Below, in pieces: positions 1 to 10,372 of a DNA stretch of 64,000 nt. Position 1 is the stretch's first letter, and each line of letters opens with the position of its first letter. The stretch spans positions 2,125,804 to 2,189,803 of the forward strand of contig VXBP01008204.1 in the NCBI GenBank assembly GCA_013400115.1, in the 5' to 3' direction. Source of the stretch: Rhinopomastus cyanomelas (lineage: Eukaryota > Chordata > Aves > Bucerotiformes > Rhinopomastidae). The position numbers and the translations under genes were made by a program. Under the pieces are notes generated by a model. That model searched no databases, was not told where the DNA came from, and worked only from the letters and a program-made list of their open reading frames with translations.

Positions 1-3000
1 CAGATCTGCAGAGAGACCCTGCCTCACCAAGAGCTACTCATGGTGGAATTACTTGGCACTGACAGCCCTCATAGCAGCAGAAGTAGGTGCAACTTACTAT
101 CCTCTTCCCCTGCACCATCCAAATCTTCATCCCTTTCCTCATCTTTTCCTCTCCACTCACCCTCCATCAGGACACTTCAGTACAGCCTGCCTTGAGCATG
201 GCAGCACTTGGGGGAGAAGTTTACAGTCACGGTGTGCTGTCACATGAGAACATCACTCCACTATTTGGGAATGTGATGGGAGGTTAAATTAAATCATTGG
301 AGACTGTCTAAAAGAAAGGAATCACATTTTAGGACATATCATTTATAAGATGTCTTGTTCCCATGACATTCTCAAAGTACTTTCCTTTTATGTTCCCCAA
401 AGTGCAGTACCAAGTGAAAATGTTATTCTGTTATCAGCACCGAGAACCAGGGATTAAGGGCTCTCGTGTTAACTGTTGTTTGATTTAAGAGACAGCCAAA
501 AAAATTGCAAGTGGCACAAAAATCACTGTAGTGCATCAACTTTTATATGCACTTAAAATTCCAAAATAATTAGTCTATCACCCAATACTGCCATTTGAAT
601 CGGAATCAAGGCCCATTTTCATTTAAGATAGAAATGTCAATTAGAGCTGCGGGAGTCATTGATTTTTTTTGTTTGCAGACAGATATTAAAAGACGAGAGA
701 GAAAAAAAAGTGCCTTATGTCAGTTTGATTTTTTTTCTTCCTATGAAATGAAAACTTGAATACAGCTTTGGTTCCAGATGAATGGGATCCAGTATACAGG
801 GCTTTTATGATAATATCAGTTGCCCAGATATAGGTAGATAGAGTTTATCTACCATTCCCAGGCCTGGGCCTCGGGCAGGACCACAAGACCCACAGGATAT
901 CCTGGTCCTGTGAAGCAGCAGCTACAGGCAAACACATCTCCAATGTCACCAGTGTGTCTCTGTGTGGGACACTGAATTATGGATCATTTTTAAATACAAA
1001 ACGGATGAATCAGAAATCAATTCAAAAAATACTGCTTTGAAACAGAACAATTTTTAAATGTTACAATAAAATTTTTAACAATTTTGACTTCTTTGGGTCT
1101 GTTTCTTAGGGCCCTTGGGAATCAAAGGGAAGCAAGTAGGAACCTACTTGAACCTATTACATGCTGTGACCAAGCTACAACAGCATTTGATAGGGCAATT
1201 TCACTCAGCTCACTGGAGTTCTGCACAGTGTGAGGGTTGTATTCAGTCTGGTGGTGTAAGAAAGGCCCAGAGGACACAAGATTGTCCAAGGCCAATGCTA
1301 ATCTTGCAGCCCTTCATTTGTAAAGCTGTGTCACAAGTGAATGGGTCAGAATGGTCTCCAACCATTCCAGAATTAATCAAGGTTTCTGACATTCTTGCTT
1401 CCCCCTCTGGACTGACCTCATCACGACTGTCAGGTCAGGGAAATACAAAAGTCTTATTTGAAGTCAGGAGGAAACCCATTTCTATTATAAGGTACAGTAT
1501 TAAGAAGATTGAAGACCACAATCCTATTGCTTTATACAGTTTATGGCCTTTTGATATTGCTCGAATGCCAGTTGCAACTGTCAGAGCTCTTCCATTATTC
1601 TCCTTAATCTCCCTTCATGAGAGGATTTGCATATCCCACCTGTCAGTCCATGCAGAAGAACCTCCCATCTCCCAAGCTCTTTCACAGAGACCAGATCCAC
1701 ACAATGACAAGCCTTTCTTCCAGTCCTCACAAATTCTCTTTCACCCACTCCCTTCTCTCAGCGCATGGCTATTCTTATTAACAATTTCCCATGTAATCTG
1801 TTTAATATTCTGAATATGAAAAGCCTATGTGGTATCCAGTAAATATGTCTAGAGATGGACAAAAACACAGAAGAAAAAAATACTATGGCTATTGACTCAT
1901 TTTTGCCAAACCAAACACACACACACAAAAAACCCCCCAAACAAAACCCTTCAAAACTTTCTACTTAAGAAATAAAGTCCTGCTCAAAGTTACAGATTTT
2001 TCTAGTGTTTTCTCCCACTGAAGGCTTGTTTTTAAATGAGGCTTCACATCTAGAATGGATGTGAAGTATTTTATGATCTATATGGTAGTAAATCTAGTTC
2101 AGAAGACAAAAATTTGAAACAGGGGACTTCAAGCAATACTTCAATTTGACTTGGATTTCGCTCTGGTTTAAATTCCAACCATTGTGTTTCTTCACTTTTT
2201 ATTCAGCCCTTCCTAAATATATTCTCATTAGCCCTAGCAAGAGATTAGCCTGAAACAGCCTCAGCATCTGGTGCATTACACTATTAATACTATTATATAT
2301 TGTTGTAATATGTAAGCAATACATACTTAGTCTCACTGAAGGCTTTTAATGCAGGCATCCTTCTCAGATGAATCTTTTTGGGACCTGTTTCATGCACCCT
2401 AGGAACCAATCTAAATGCAAAGCAACTGACAGTGGGGTCATTCCTCACTGTGGGTCTCAGTGAGCATCTGGCTCCAGGCTCCACATCCATATTCATGTTC
2501 TTGAAACTCCTCCTTTATAATAATGCAAGTGCCGTGGGAGGAAGGGAGCAACGGGCTATCGAAAAGTGATACAATATAATGCTGGTCACTCATGGGATGA
2601 TGTTGGCAGAGCCTTCATCCATCCCTGGTAGCTTTACTTTGGAGACACAGCTCTGCCAGAGGGCAAGAATAACTGCAGCTTGCTGCATGAACACAGCACC
2701 TGAGCAGAGGAGTCTCAGAGTCAGAAGATATGAAAAGTGATAATGTTATTGTGATCCCCCATTCTGCTCTGAGCAGAAGAACACTGGCCATTTAAGACAC
2801 TTTAGCCATGCTTTTACTGTCTCGCTTGTAAAAGACAATGCATTCGCTATCATCTGCACGCAATTGTGTTCATCAAAAGCAAAAATCTAATTCAAATTCA
2901 AGCTCTCACGAACTTGACTCCTAGAAATTTGCAGTTCACTTTCCACAATCTGTCTGACAAGCAGCTCCAGAAAGAACAGTGCTTGCTTGATTTAACAAAC

Positions 3001-6000
3001 CAGAGGCTGAAAGGGAATGTGATCACTGCCTGGAAAATAATTCCAGGGGGTGTAAGTGCCAGGGAGGGAAAATAACTTTAATTAAAAGGCACATGCACAA
3101 ACAAAAAAAAAACCCCACACTGAAGTTAATCTAAATTGCCCAGTGGCAATGTTAGAACAAAAATCAGACAGATGTTTCCCAAAGTCAGAATAATAAAGCT
3201 TGGAACAGCTGTCCAGAAAGAAAGAAGGCAATAGGAAGATGGGTTCAAAGAAACCCACCTGGTTTTCAGGTGTATTTTATGGCAGTAGGATGCAGTACCT
3301 GTAGCCCTGTACACTTCTTCAAGTTCCCAGTTTATTAAGCAGGTTTGAACACTTCAACTAAAAAAAAAAAAAAAAGAACTTTTTTTTTGTAATTACTTTG
3401 TCCAGAAGGAAATACAGCACACTGGAAATACATAGGTGCTTTGTTATTCTGTCTTACCTACACCCAGTTTGTCCTGTCAATAACATGAAGTAAAATCTTG
3501 CAAGTAATACCTAATGTAGAGTCTCCTCTTGTCTAAAAGCTCTCTCATAAGAGACCTAACTCTTCCCCTGGTGTCTAGTATAATCACCTGACAAGAGCAA
3601 TGATGACCTTGCAGGCTTCATCCTGCACTGGACCCATCACTTGTATTGATTTTCTACTGTGGATGGAATATAAAGCCTGTCTGGCCATGGCTGTTTTGTC
3701 CAGACTATCTCCATCAGTCTATTGAGGATCTTCTGTTGTGGAAGAGGACCTATGAGAAGCTCAGATTTTTCTTTCCAGCCATGCAAATCACAGAAATCTG
3801 AGGCAGCAGTTTAAAGGTCTGTGACCATGTAAAACCAAACCCCAAGTGTACAGCAGGGTACATGCTCATATTCTTTGCCAGACAGTGAGATCTACATCAA
3901 CATCCAGCCCAAGAGAGTACCCTGTCCAGTGCAAGGCAACAGTAAACTGCCTTATTAAGTGATTGTGAAACCCATGCTGCTTTCCTTCACAGCACCACAT
4001 CACAGAAAAAGCTGTAGTACCAAAGCTCTGGCTCAGACTCTGTTACATTCTGAACTCCTCCAATTATTTTGTTTTTTCTCCAGGGTACTTTCAAATGGAC
4101 AAGTAAACCACCAATCTCACTCCTAGCCACCTTGGACAGAAGCAGTCTTGGCTTCTTGCGAGCAGCGAGAACCATCCATATCCCAAAAGCTCATAATGGA
4201 TGTGTCCCAGAGATTTGCATGTCTCCATTAGACACAAGTTTCTGCTTTAGCTCCACACACAAATCTCCACTAGCTGTTTTCTCCTGCCCTATTGCATAGC
4301 GTTAAAGGAGCTGTTTGTATACACCACATCAGGAAGCACGTTTGATATCTCTGCAAGCCAGGAAAGCTGCCAACTTTGACACCGATGACAAAATTTCTCA
4401 GTGGTACAAAAAGACCGGAGAATTCATGTCTGTGTCTTGTAGCAAAGACTGGAGAAATATTTTCTCCCATAGGAACTTTTACTCCAGTTTCTATAGGGGC
4501 CAGTGGAGAGACTCTCAAGGTGTACCAATTAAGCAATACCTGGATCCAGTCACTCAATAGTCTATACTCACAGTACTCTAATGGTTCCAGGTAGGGTGCT
4601 GGCATGGACCGTTAACACCTTCCTGAATCATTCACAGTCAGTCTGGGACTTAGTATAGGGCAAAGCCCATATACAGCACCCAGTTTAGCCTCAGCTGCTC
4701 TTCTCTGTTCTGCAGCCTGACAGAGCTCAGGATTGTGGAAAAACCAGTAGCTTTCACCTTCACTGGAGCCAAGGAAAGCCAGACACCTGCCTGTATATTA
4801 ACACAACACTGGATACACTCCTGGTTTCATCCTCATCATTTGCATGACAACCCTTACACTCATGCTCCGGGGAGCTCCTGCTGCCTCCACCAATGAAAAA
4901 GACATGAAGGATTAGTGAAGCATATCCCCACAGATGTGAACTGGGCACACTCCAAATGTCTGGTTATGGATATTCTGATGGAGGTTAAGTTGTTACAAGG
5001 GTGACAGTAATCCCTGATGTAAGACAATTCATTTTGGTGGAGTTATAATGCAATGACTTGGACTATTATTTATAATTCTTACTGTACCTGTGGTGAAACA
5101 TACAGACAGATCATCCTGTGAGAAGAATTTTGTGTTAGGTGGTGCACACACTTGACATACATCACAGCCAAGCCTGACAGAAGCTGCAAACACTGAGAAC
5201 AATTCCTTACAGAAATCAAGAGTCCTTTCAGGGTTGCCTTCTCCACCAATAGAAGCATTGCAATTATATCTAAACCACTACCAAAATAAGGACATACCGA
5301 TCAACATGGAGGCTGGCAGGTAGACTGCAACAGCAAAACTTGGTGGTGACAGTGCTTTAATTTTCCGGGTCTTGTAAGTATTTTGAGCTTTGATTTAGTT
5401 TTTCTCCTGTACTCACACAGGTGCTGCAAACTACGATCATCTTCACAAGTGCCCTGGGCCTGGAGTGAAATACAAAAGCTGTTTGACAGCAGCAGTTACA
5501 GAGAACATAGGAATGAAAATGTGAAGAGGTGTACTGCATCCCCCTGCCATGGCAGGGAAGAACAGCCAGGAAGCCGGCAGCTACCGCTACTGGAGTGCAG
5601 CCAGGACACCAGTTACACAGCATCCCTCGAAAGCAGTACCATGGGATCCTCTGTGATCCCCATGCGAGAACTACGTATGTCATGCCCTAGACAAAGCATT
5701 TCACCTCAACCCCCTCACACTTTTAGCTCCTTCACAGACAAGTGCCCAAAACCTCCACACAAAGACACCAGGTCAGTGCCACTTTGGCCAATCTACTGAA
5801 CACACATGATTGCTTCATTTGAGCCTGGAAAACTTGTCACACATCCAAGTGCTGCTGGGGCCCAGCTTCATTCAGTGTTGTGAGGGGGGGTTGTAATCAC
5901 AGCACGAGATAAATCTTCCAGAGCCCCCAGCAGCAAGGAGGGAGCATAATGTCCCCATATGCAAAACAAGGCACAGCCCTTTCAGAAGGACAGTAGCAAA

Positions 6001-7214
6001 ATATTTCCCAACAGCTTCCCAACACCAAGACCATCACAAATTAAATCGGTCCCTGTCATGAGTATTCTGTACTACCACAGGGAGCAGAAACATATCTACG
6101 TATAGCTTAGCACGCGTGTAATAAAACATGGAAATAATACTATACATAGTATGTATGTGTCAAATGCATAGATGAAACATAATTGTAGTGATAGAACAGG
6201 AAAACTGACACCTGCAGGATGGCTTTTAATATCAGAATTTTTTTATGGGTCACTTTAAAGCAGAGTCAGCCTCAATGCCATTCGTGTGAACAGACCTGCA
6301 TTCCTACAAGGCAGCTTCTGTTTGCACCGCTATGTAAGAGACAGGCTGAGTTGTGAAGAAAAGGGAACGTCCTTCAAATCAGAGATGACAAGTATTCCTT
6401 TGTCAATTAATTGATTAAAAAGCTCCTGATGAGACCATAAAACCACAGCCCAATTAACCAGGACTGAACTCCACAGTGAGGTGCTTATGACTTCCACTGT
6501 AACTCTACATCAAGTGGCTGTGTTATACCTCAGTACAACCTAAACAAAAAGGAATTAATAATGATTAGACCATTATTGGAAAGTATTTTCAGGCTCCTAG
6601 TACGGAAAGGGAGGTGAAGAATATCTGCCAAGCAGGCAAAAACCTGGTAGTACAGCTGCAGACACCTTAGAGAAGCCCCTGACCCCCTCTTTCTTCAGGG
6701 AAGTTGCATGGGCAACAACCACATATCGCCAGCATCCTTCTCTCTCTTATTAACATTCTGCTGGCTGTCTTTAAGAGGCAAAGTGACAGCACTTGGAGCA
6801 TTCAGACAGACCGACAGTCCCCGCTTCTGCTGGTGCCCAAGCAGAGTTATCAGCAGGCAGAGCCTGCCAGGCAACTCGCTCTGCCTCCCCAGGCCTCAGC
6901 CTGGCTCTGGGCTACCTCTGCAGCAGAGGCTGGAAGGATGCAGAGCTCAAGTTAACTTGGTAACTTTGATGCCGTGGCTATCACTCCAGCCTGGAAACTC
7001 ATTACCTAGTTATCTGACTGGTTTTGTTGTTCTTGGTTTTCGTCAGAGCCCCACAGCTGCTGTTCCCAAGAAAGATCCGCGTTAAAGGGAAGAGCCAAGA
7101 ACAGTCTCGTGTTAACACTGTAGTGACAAGAGGCAAAAAGCAGCTCTAACCCCTCTATGGCGGTACCTTGGAGATGAAATCCTCCATCATCAGAGGCTGG
7201 GGGATGAGCCCTTG
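1..7214. other. Start of SorCS intron 1, no exon or retroelement recognised
   Basis: This is intron sequence if the exon 1 assignment is right. It is AT-rich single-copy-looking DNA with short A or T runs (for example about 3361-3376) and a small CA repeat near 1914-1927. No CR1 was recognised. The longest open frame is 1115-1813 on the plus strand (232 codons); it shows no recognisable domain and is antisense to the gene. SorCS first introns are very long in other vertebrates, which agrees with no second exon appearing here. Confidence 0.6.
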
Positions 7215-7749
7215 GCTGACGTGAGCCCCGAGGGCTGGGAGGAGGAGGAGGAGGAGCACCAGAGGGGCTTTCCCAGGCCTCGCTAGCTACAGACCATGCC
7301 CGGCTCCGGACGAGGGTTACCCTGGGGGCTGCGACCCCCACCTCAGACTTGCCTTTCCCCCGCCCTCTGTGGGCTGTGGCAGCGGTTTCTCCCTGACTGC
7401 ACCTCAGGGTGAGGGAGAAGGGGCTGCTCTTGGGTTTGTCCCTCTCCCTCCAGGGAGAAGGGGGTTGGAAGCGGGGAGGAGGGGGGCTGCGCTCAGAGGG
7501 CGGGCGGCTGAAAGTTTTTTTTACTCCAGAAGAATGGCCCTTTTGAAGCACTTCTGCCCCACTGCACACTGCTAAGCGAAGCCAGTCCTTGTCTCCCGGA
7601 GGCGCAAAATGCCCCCTTGAAGAAGAAAAACCCAGCACCACCACCCTCTAGCCCACCCCACCCCCTAAACAAAAAGGGGAAAAAAACCCCAAAAACTAAA
7701 CAGGGAGCTAAGGACAAGAGCATCTCTTCCCCCGCCCGTCGACATCGGT

Positions 7750-7755
7750 ACTCAC
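7750..7755 (-). other. Splice donor of SorCS exon 1
   Basis: On the minus strand the sequence reads AGCAGC followed by GTGAGT, a good match to the donor consensus downstream of the junction, although the last exon base is C rather than G. The position is exactly where similarity to SorCS proteins stops: the next residues in family members are hydrophobic (VILIL), whereas the read-through here gives VSTDV and a stop further on. Intron 1 therefore begins at 7755 and runs leftward. Confidence 0.85.
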
Positions 7756-8403
7756 GCTGCTGTTGTGCCCGGACCAGTGCACCATGGCCTGGTTGTGTGC
7801 CGAGTCCCCGGCTAGGGCGAAGGTGGTGCTGCCCAGCCGCAGCTCCTCCAGCCCGAACCGGGCGGTGCCGCCGGTCCCCGGCCCCCGCCCCGCGGCACCG
7901 CCCGGACCCGCAGCTCCCCGCGGGGTGCGGACACGCCGCCGCCGCCGCCGGACCCATCCCGGTCGCCCGCCCGCCGCGGGGGTCTCCGAGTCCCGGAGAA
8001 ACTGGTCCGCTCCGAGAGCCGCCGCTGTTCGGGGCCGGCTCTTCCTGGTCGCTTTCTTGAGGTCCCTCGTCGGTCGCCGGGTCTCCCAGCCGCTGAGTTT
8101 GGTCGCCGCGGGAGCAGGGGCGAGGGTCGCTTGCAGTCCGGCATCCTCCTGCTGCGTCCCGGGCGCTTGCCCTCGCTCACCTCCCTTGTCCCTGGGGAAC
8201 CCCCTCTGCTCCTTTTCCCCTCTGCCGGTGTTCAGATGCATGAATAATCCCTGCTGCGGCTGCTGCTGATGCGGCTTCACCTGGGAACGGCAGGATCTGC
8301 AAGTTATTTCTGCACCGGTAAAGCCAAAAGTGAAGAGGAAAAGCCATGTCCAGTATAGGAGAGCAACGTGCCAGGCTGGGTACCAGCCAGCAACTTTTTC
8401 CAT
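7756..8403 (-). CDS. SORCS3: First coding exon of a SorCS-type VPS10-domain receptor (SORCS3 preferred, SORCS1 possible)
   Basis: SorCS proteins are type I membrane receptors that bind propeptides and neurotrophic ligands and sort cargo between Golgi, endosomes and plasma membrane, mainly in neurons. The exon gives 216 residues. Residues 11-30 are a hydrophobic signal peptide ending in GAEIT. Residues 31-180 are a basic, low-complexity propeptide with a run of six arginines at 152-157, a furin-type site. From about 186 comes EELRLGSTTFAL, then GDSAHNQAMVHWSGHNSS, the nearly invariant start of the SorCS VPS10 domain. After Ser216 the frame loses similarity exactly at a GTGAGT donor (7755-7750), so the exon ends in phase 0. 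The start codon has purine G at -3 and G at +4. GAEIT after the signal peptide and a PAPA..KL.G..RR stretch resemble mammalian SORCS3, whereas RF..EELRL.STTFAL is nearer SORCS1. Family assignment is firm; the paralogue is not. The other exons lie beyond the left edge. Confidence 0.9.
7934..7951 (-). repeat. CGG trinucleotide repeat coding for the arginine run of the propeptide
   Basis: On the coding strand five CGG codons and one CGT encode six consecutive arginines at residues 152-157, within VRRRRRRVRT. The run is both a short trinucleotide repeat and the strongest furin-like cleavage signal in the propeptide, so length variation would change the protease site rather than the VPS10 domain. 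Confidence 0.8.
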
Positions 8404-8800
8404 CGCTGCTGACTGCTGATGAGTGCGAGAGAGAAAAAGCAGGAACGAGAGAGCAGGAGCGAGAAGCGGGGAGCTGCCGTTTTACCCGCCGCGGGGTAAA
8501 CACGGCTCAACTCCGCAAAGTTTCTGACTCTGCTGTGTGAGATGCAGCGCGGGGTGGGGGGGGCGGGTGTAGGAGAGATTGATATCTCCCCCACCCTTTT
8601 TTTTCCCCTTGTTTTCTTTTCCTTCTCCACTTTTCCCTCTTTTCTTTCTCTCTTTTCCCCCCCACTCTCTCCTTTCTTTTTAATTTTTTTTTTTTCCCCA
8701 AGACCGACGTTGCTGATCAGGCTTTTGATGGAAGGCAAAGCCACAACCACACGGGGGAGGAGCTGAATGGAAATCAGATTGAGAGAGAGAGAGAGGAGCA
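8404..8800 (-). promoter_or_regulatory. Probable 5' UTR and core promoter of the SorCS gene
   Basis: This stretch lies immediately upstream of the start codon on the minus strand. It has CpG-rich DNA next to the ATG, a G-run at 8551-8568, a long polypyrimidine block at 8586-8702 (polypurine on the gene's own strand) and a GA dinucleotide repeat at 8781-8796. GA-rich tracts are common just upstream of CpG-island genes. The UTR boundary is not visible; assignment rests on position and composition. Confidence 0.5.
8586..8702. repeat. Long polypyrimidine/polypurine tract next to the promoter
   Basis: About 115 bases are almost entirely C and T on the plus strand, with T-runs at both ends and a C-run near 8660. 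On the gene's strand this is an A/G tract a few hundred bases upstream of the start codon. Such tracts can adopt triplex (H-DNA) structure and often reduce nucleosome occupancy; whether this one does is inference. Confidence 0.85.
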
Positions 8801-8802
8801 AA

Positions 8803-10195
8803 TCCTGGCTGGCGATTCCTCACGGCTGCCCCTGTGGAAGTCACGGCTCGCTCTGACTTGGCCGCTTCAGCATCTCCCTCCTCCCGCAGCCGCCCCGCCA
8901 GTGTGTGTCTCGCGAGGGGTTTGTGACCCTCTCTCCCATCCACTCTCACACAAACGCACTCCAAATCGGTCTTAAGCCAACTTTCAAACTCAAATATCTG
9001 ATTCTTTCCTTCCCAGTGCTTCCCATCGAATCAAACCCCTGAAACCAGCTCTCTGACACACTAAAACCACCACACATGGACTAGAAGCAGTCATACAAAG
9101 TGAAGTAGCCATGTGTACCTGCAAACGTACAAGGTGTATGGTCATTCTAGAGGAAAAATTATAATTCGATTAACTTAGAAGTCCTAAATGCCTCAGAAGG
9201 CTCTGAAAGGTCCATTTTTATATCCCTATTACTAATGTAAATACTGTTGCTGGGAACAGGCACCTGCACTTGATTGCAAAGTTACATTTCTACCCCTCCG
9301 TTCCCTCCTCCGCCTTTCTTTGCTGTACAGGCATTTAGAGTAGCTGCCGATGTTTAGATAAATCACTCAAGCATGGCAGAGATGTACTCACATAAATGCC
9401 AACAGAGACAGGGACAAGCTTTTGGAAATGAAATTGCAGCAGTTGGTGGCAGGAGAGGGGGAGAGAGTGATCCCCCACTACTGGTTTATCAGCAGAAAAA
9501 AGAATCTCTTTCTGCTCCAGCTGTCTCTCATATTTCTGCGACCAGCAATTTCACCTGCAGGAGCTGTGGTTAATCCTCACTAAATTTCTTCCCCATTAGT
9601 GGTGGCCAGAGATCTCCAGATCCTAATTGTAGAAGGTATTTGGGATCTGCTGACACATGAGAGCCTCTTGGTCTCTCACTACAGGCAGCAGTGATGGTGA
9701 CTGGCCATACAGCAGGACAAGAGCCTTTACAGCTGTAGAGGCAATTGCAAGTGCCCACACACTTTCTGACTGCAAGGGGAGAAATCAAAGACTCTTCCAT
9801 GGGAATTGTATCCCCTTCTGCTTGCTCTCACTCATTCCCATCCGATTTCTGGGAGAATTTAGTTATGAATTCATGCCTTTAATGTCTCCTCCCAGACATG
9901 GAAGACTGTATTTATTGGCAAGGCATTTCAGAAACAGATTTACAAATTTGTTCCACATTCTTGTAGAGATTTCAGTCAAATGTTCACTGGTGACTTGTCT
10001 TGGGATATTAGCTCGAGTCCACAGGTGGAGGGAGGCTCACGGTAACTGCGGCCAGGCACAACTTCGTACTGCTTACAATGATGATGGATTGTCTACAGTG
10101 TAAACACCAGACCTCAGCTAAATCTACTGTAAACCAATTAACTGCCTACCTGTTTCCATATTTCCCAGCTAAGCAGTTACTGTTAGTTACAGCCT
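8803..10195. other. Proximal upstream region, nothing recognised
   Basis: A weaker CpG patch lies at 8820-8930, followed by AT-rich sequence. No repeat or coding exon was identified. Proximal regulatory sites of the SorCS promoter are likely here by position only. Confidence 0.4.
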
Positions 10196-10372
10196 GTCAG
10201 TAATAATAATTAACACTTTGCCCTTAGCTCCTTTCTTTTACTAGGCCCAAAGCTCTTCACAAAGACCAGCGAATTTTACTCTTATTGTATGAGTGGGGGA
10301 AACTGAGGTGCAGTGTGATCAGCAAAGCACAAAGGACTGGAGATGGAGTCAACCCAGTATTTTATCTTCTAT
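10196..10372 (+). repeat. MIR-like ancient SINE relic (candidate)
   Basis: The stretch reads like a degraded MIR: a TAATAATTAACACTTTGC start, AAAGCTCTTCACAAAG in the middle, and GGGGGAAACTGAGGTGCAG near 10295-10313. A GG.ACTGGAGATGGAGTC..CCCAG segment follows, corresponding to the usual end of the element. MIR-type SINEs predate amniotes, and highly diverged copies occur in reptiles and birds. The recognition is by eye and the divergence is large. Confidence 0.5.

Larger units (their letters stand above)
7215..8560. promoter_or_regulatory. CpG island over the SorCS promoter, exon 1 and start of intron 1
   Basis: This is the only long GC-rich, CpG-dense stretch in the window, and it contrasts sharply with the AT-rich flanks. 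It covers the beginning of intron 1, the whole coding exon and the 5' UTR side. CpG density is highest at about 7780-8170. A weaker CpG patch follows at 8820-8930. It also contains a CRE-like octamer with one mismatch, TGACGTGA, at about 7218. No TATA box is evident at a fixed distance from the start codon, so a dispersed CpG-island promoter firing on the minus strand is the simplest reading. The start site itself cannot be placed from sequence. Confidence 0.85.

Noticed and set aside
7006..7644. Minus-strand open frame of 212 codons downstream of the splice donor
   Set aside because: It lies in the GC-rich start of intron 1, has low-complexity Pro/Ser/Arg composition and no similarity to SorCS exon 2.
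7493..7957. Minus-strand 154-codon frame overlapping the exon
   Set aside because: It is a shifted frame of the SorCS exon that loses the conserved VPS10 start; composition is explained by GC-rich DNA.
7617..8269. Plus-strand open frames of 147 and 168 codons across the CpG island
   Set aside because: They are antisense to the SorCS exon, rich in Ala, Pro and Arg as expected from GC-rich DNA, and show no domain. An antisense noncoding transcript is possible but not shown.
9657..10103. Plus-strand 148-codon frame upstream of the gene
   Set aside because: No domain, no CpG island or promoter-like context of its own.
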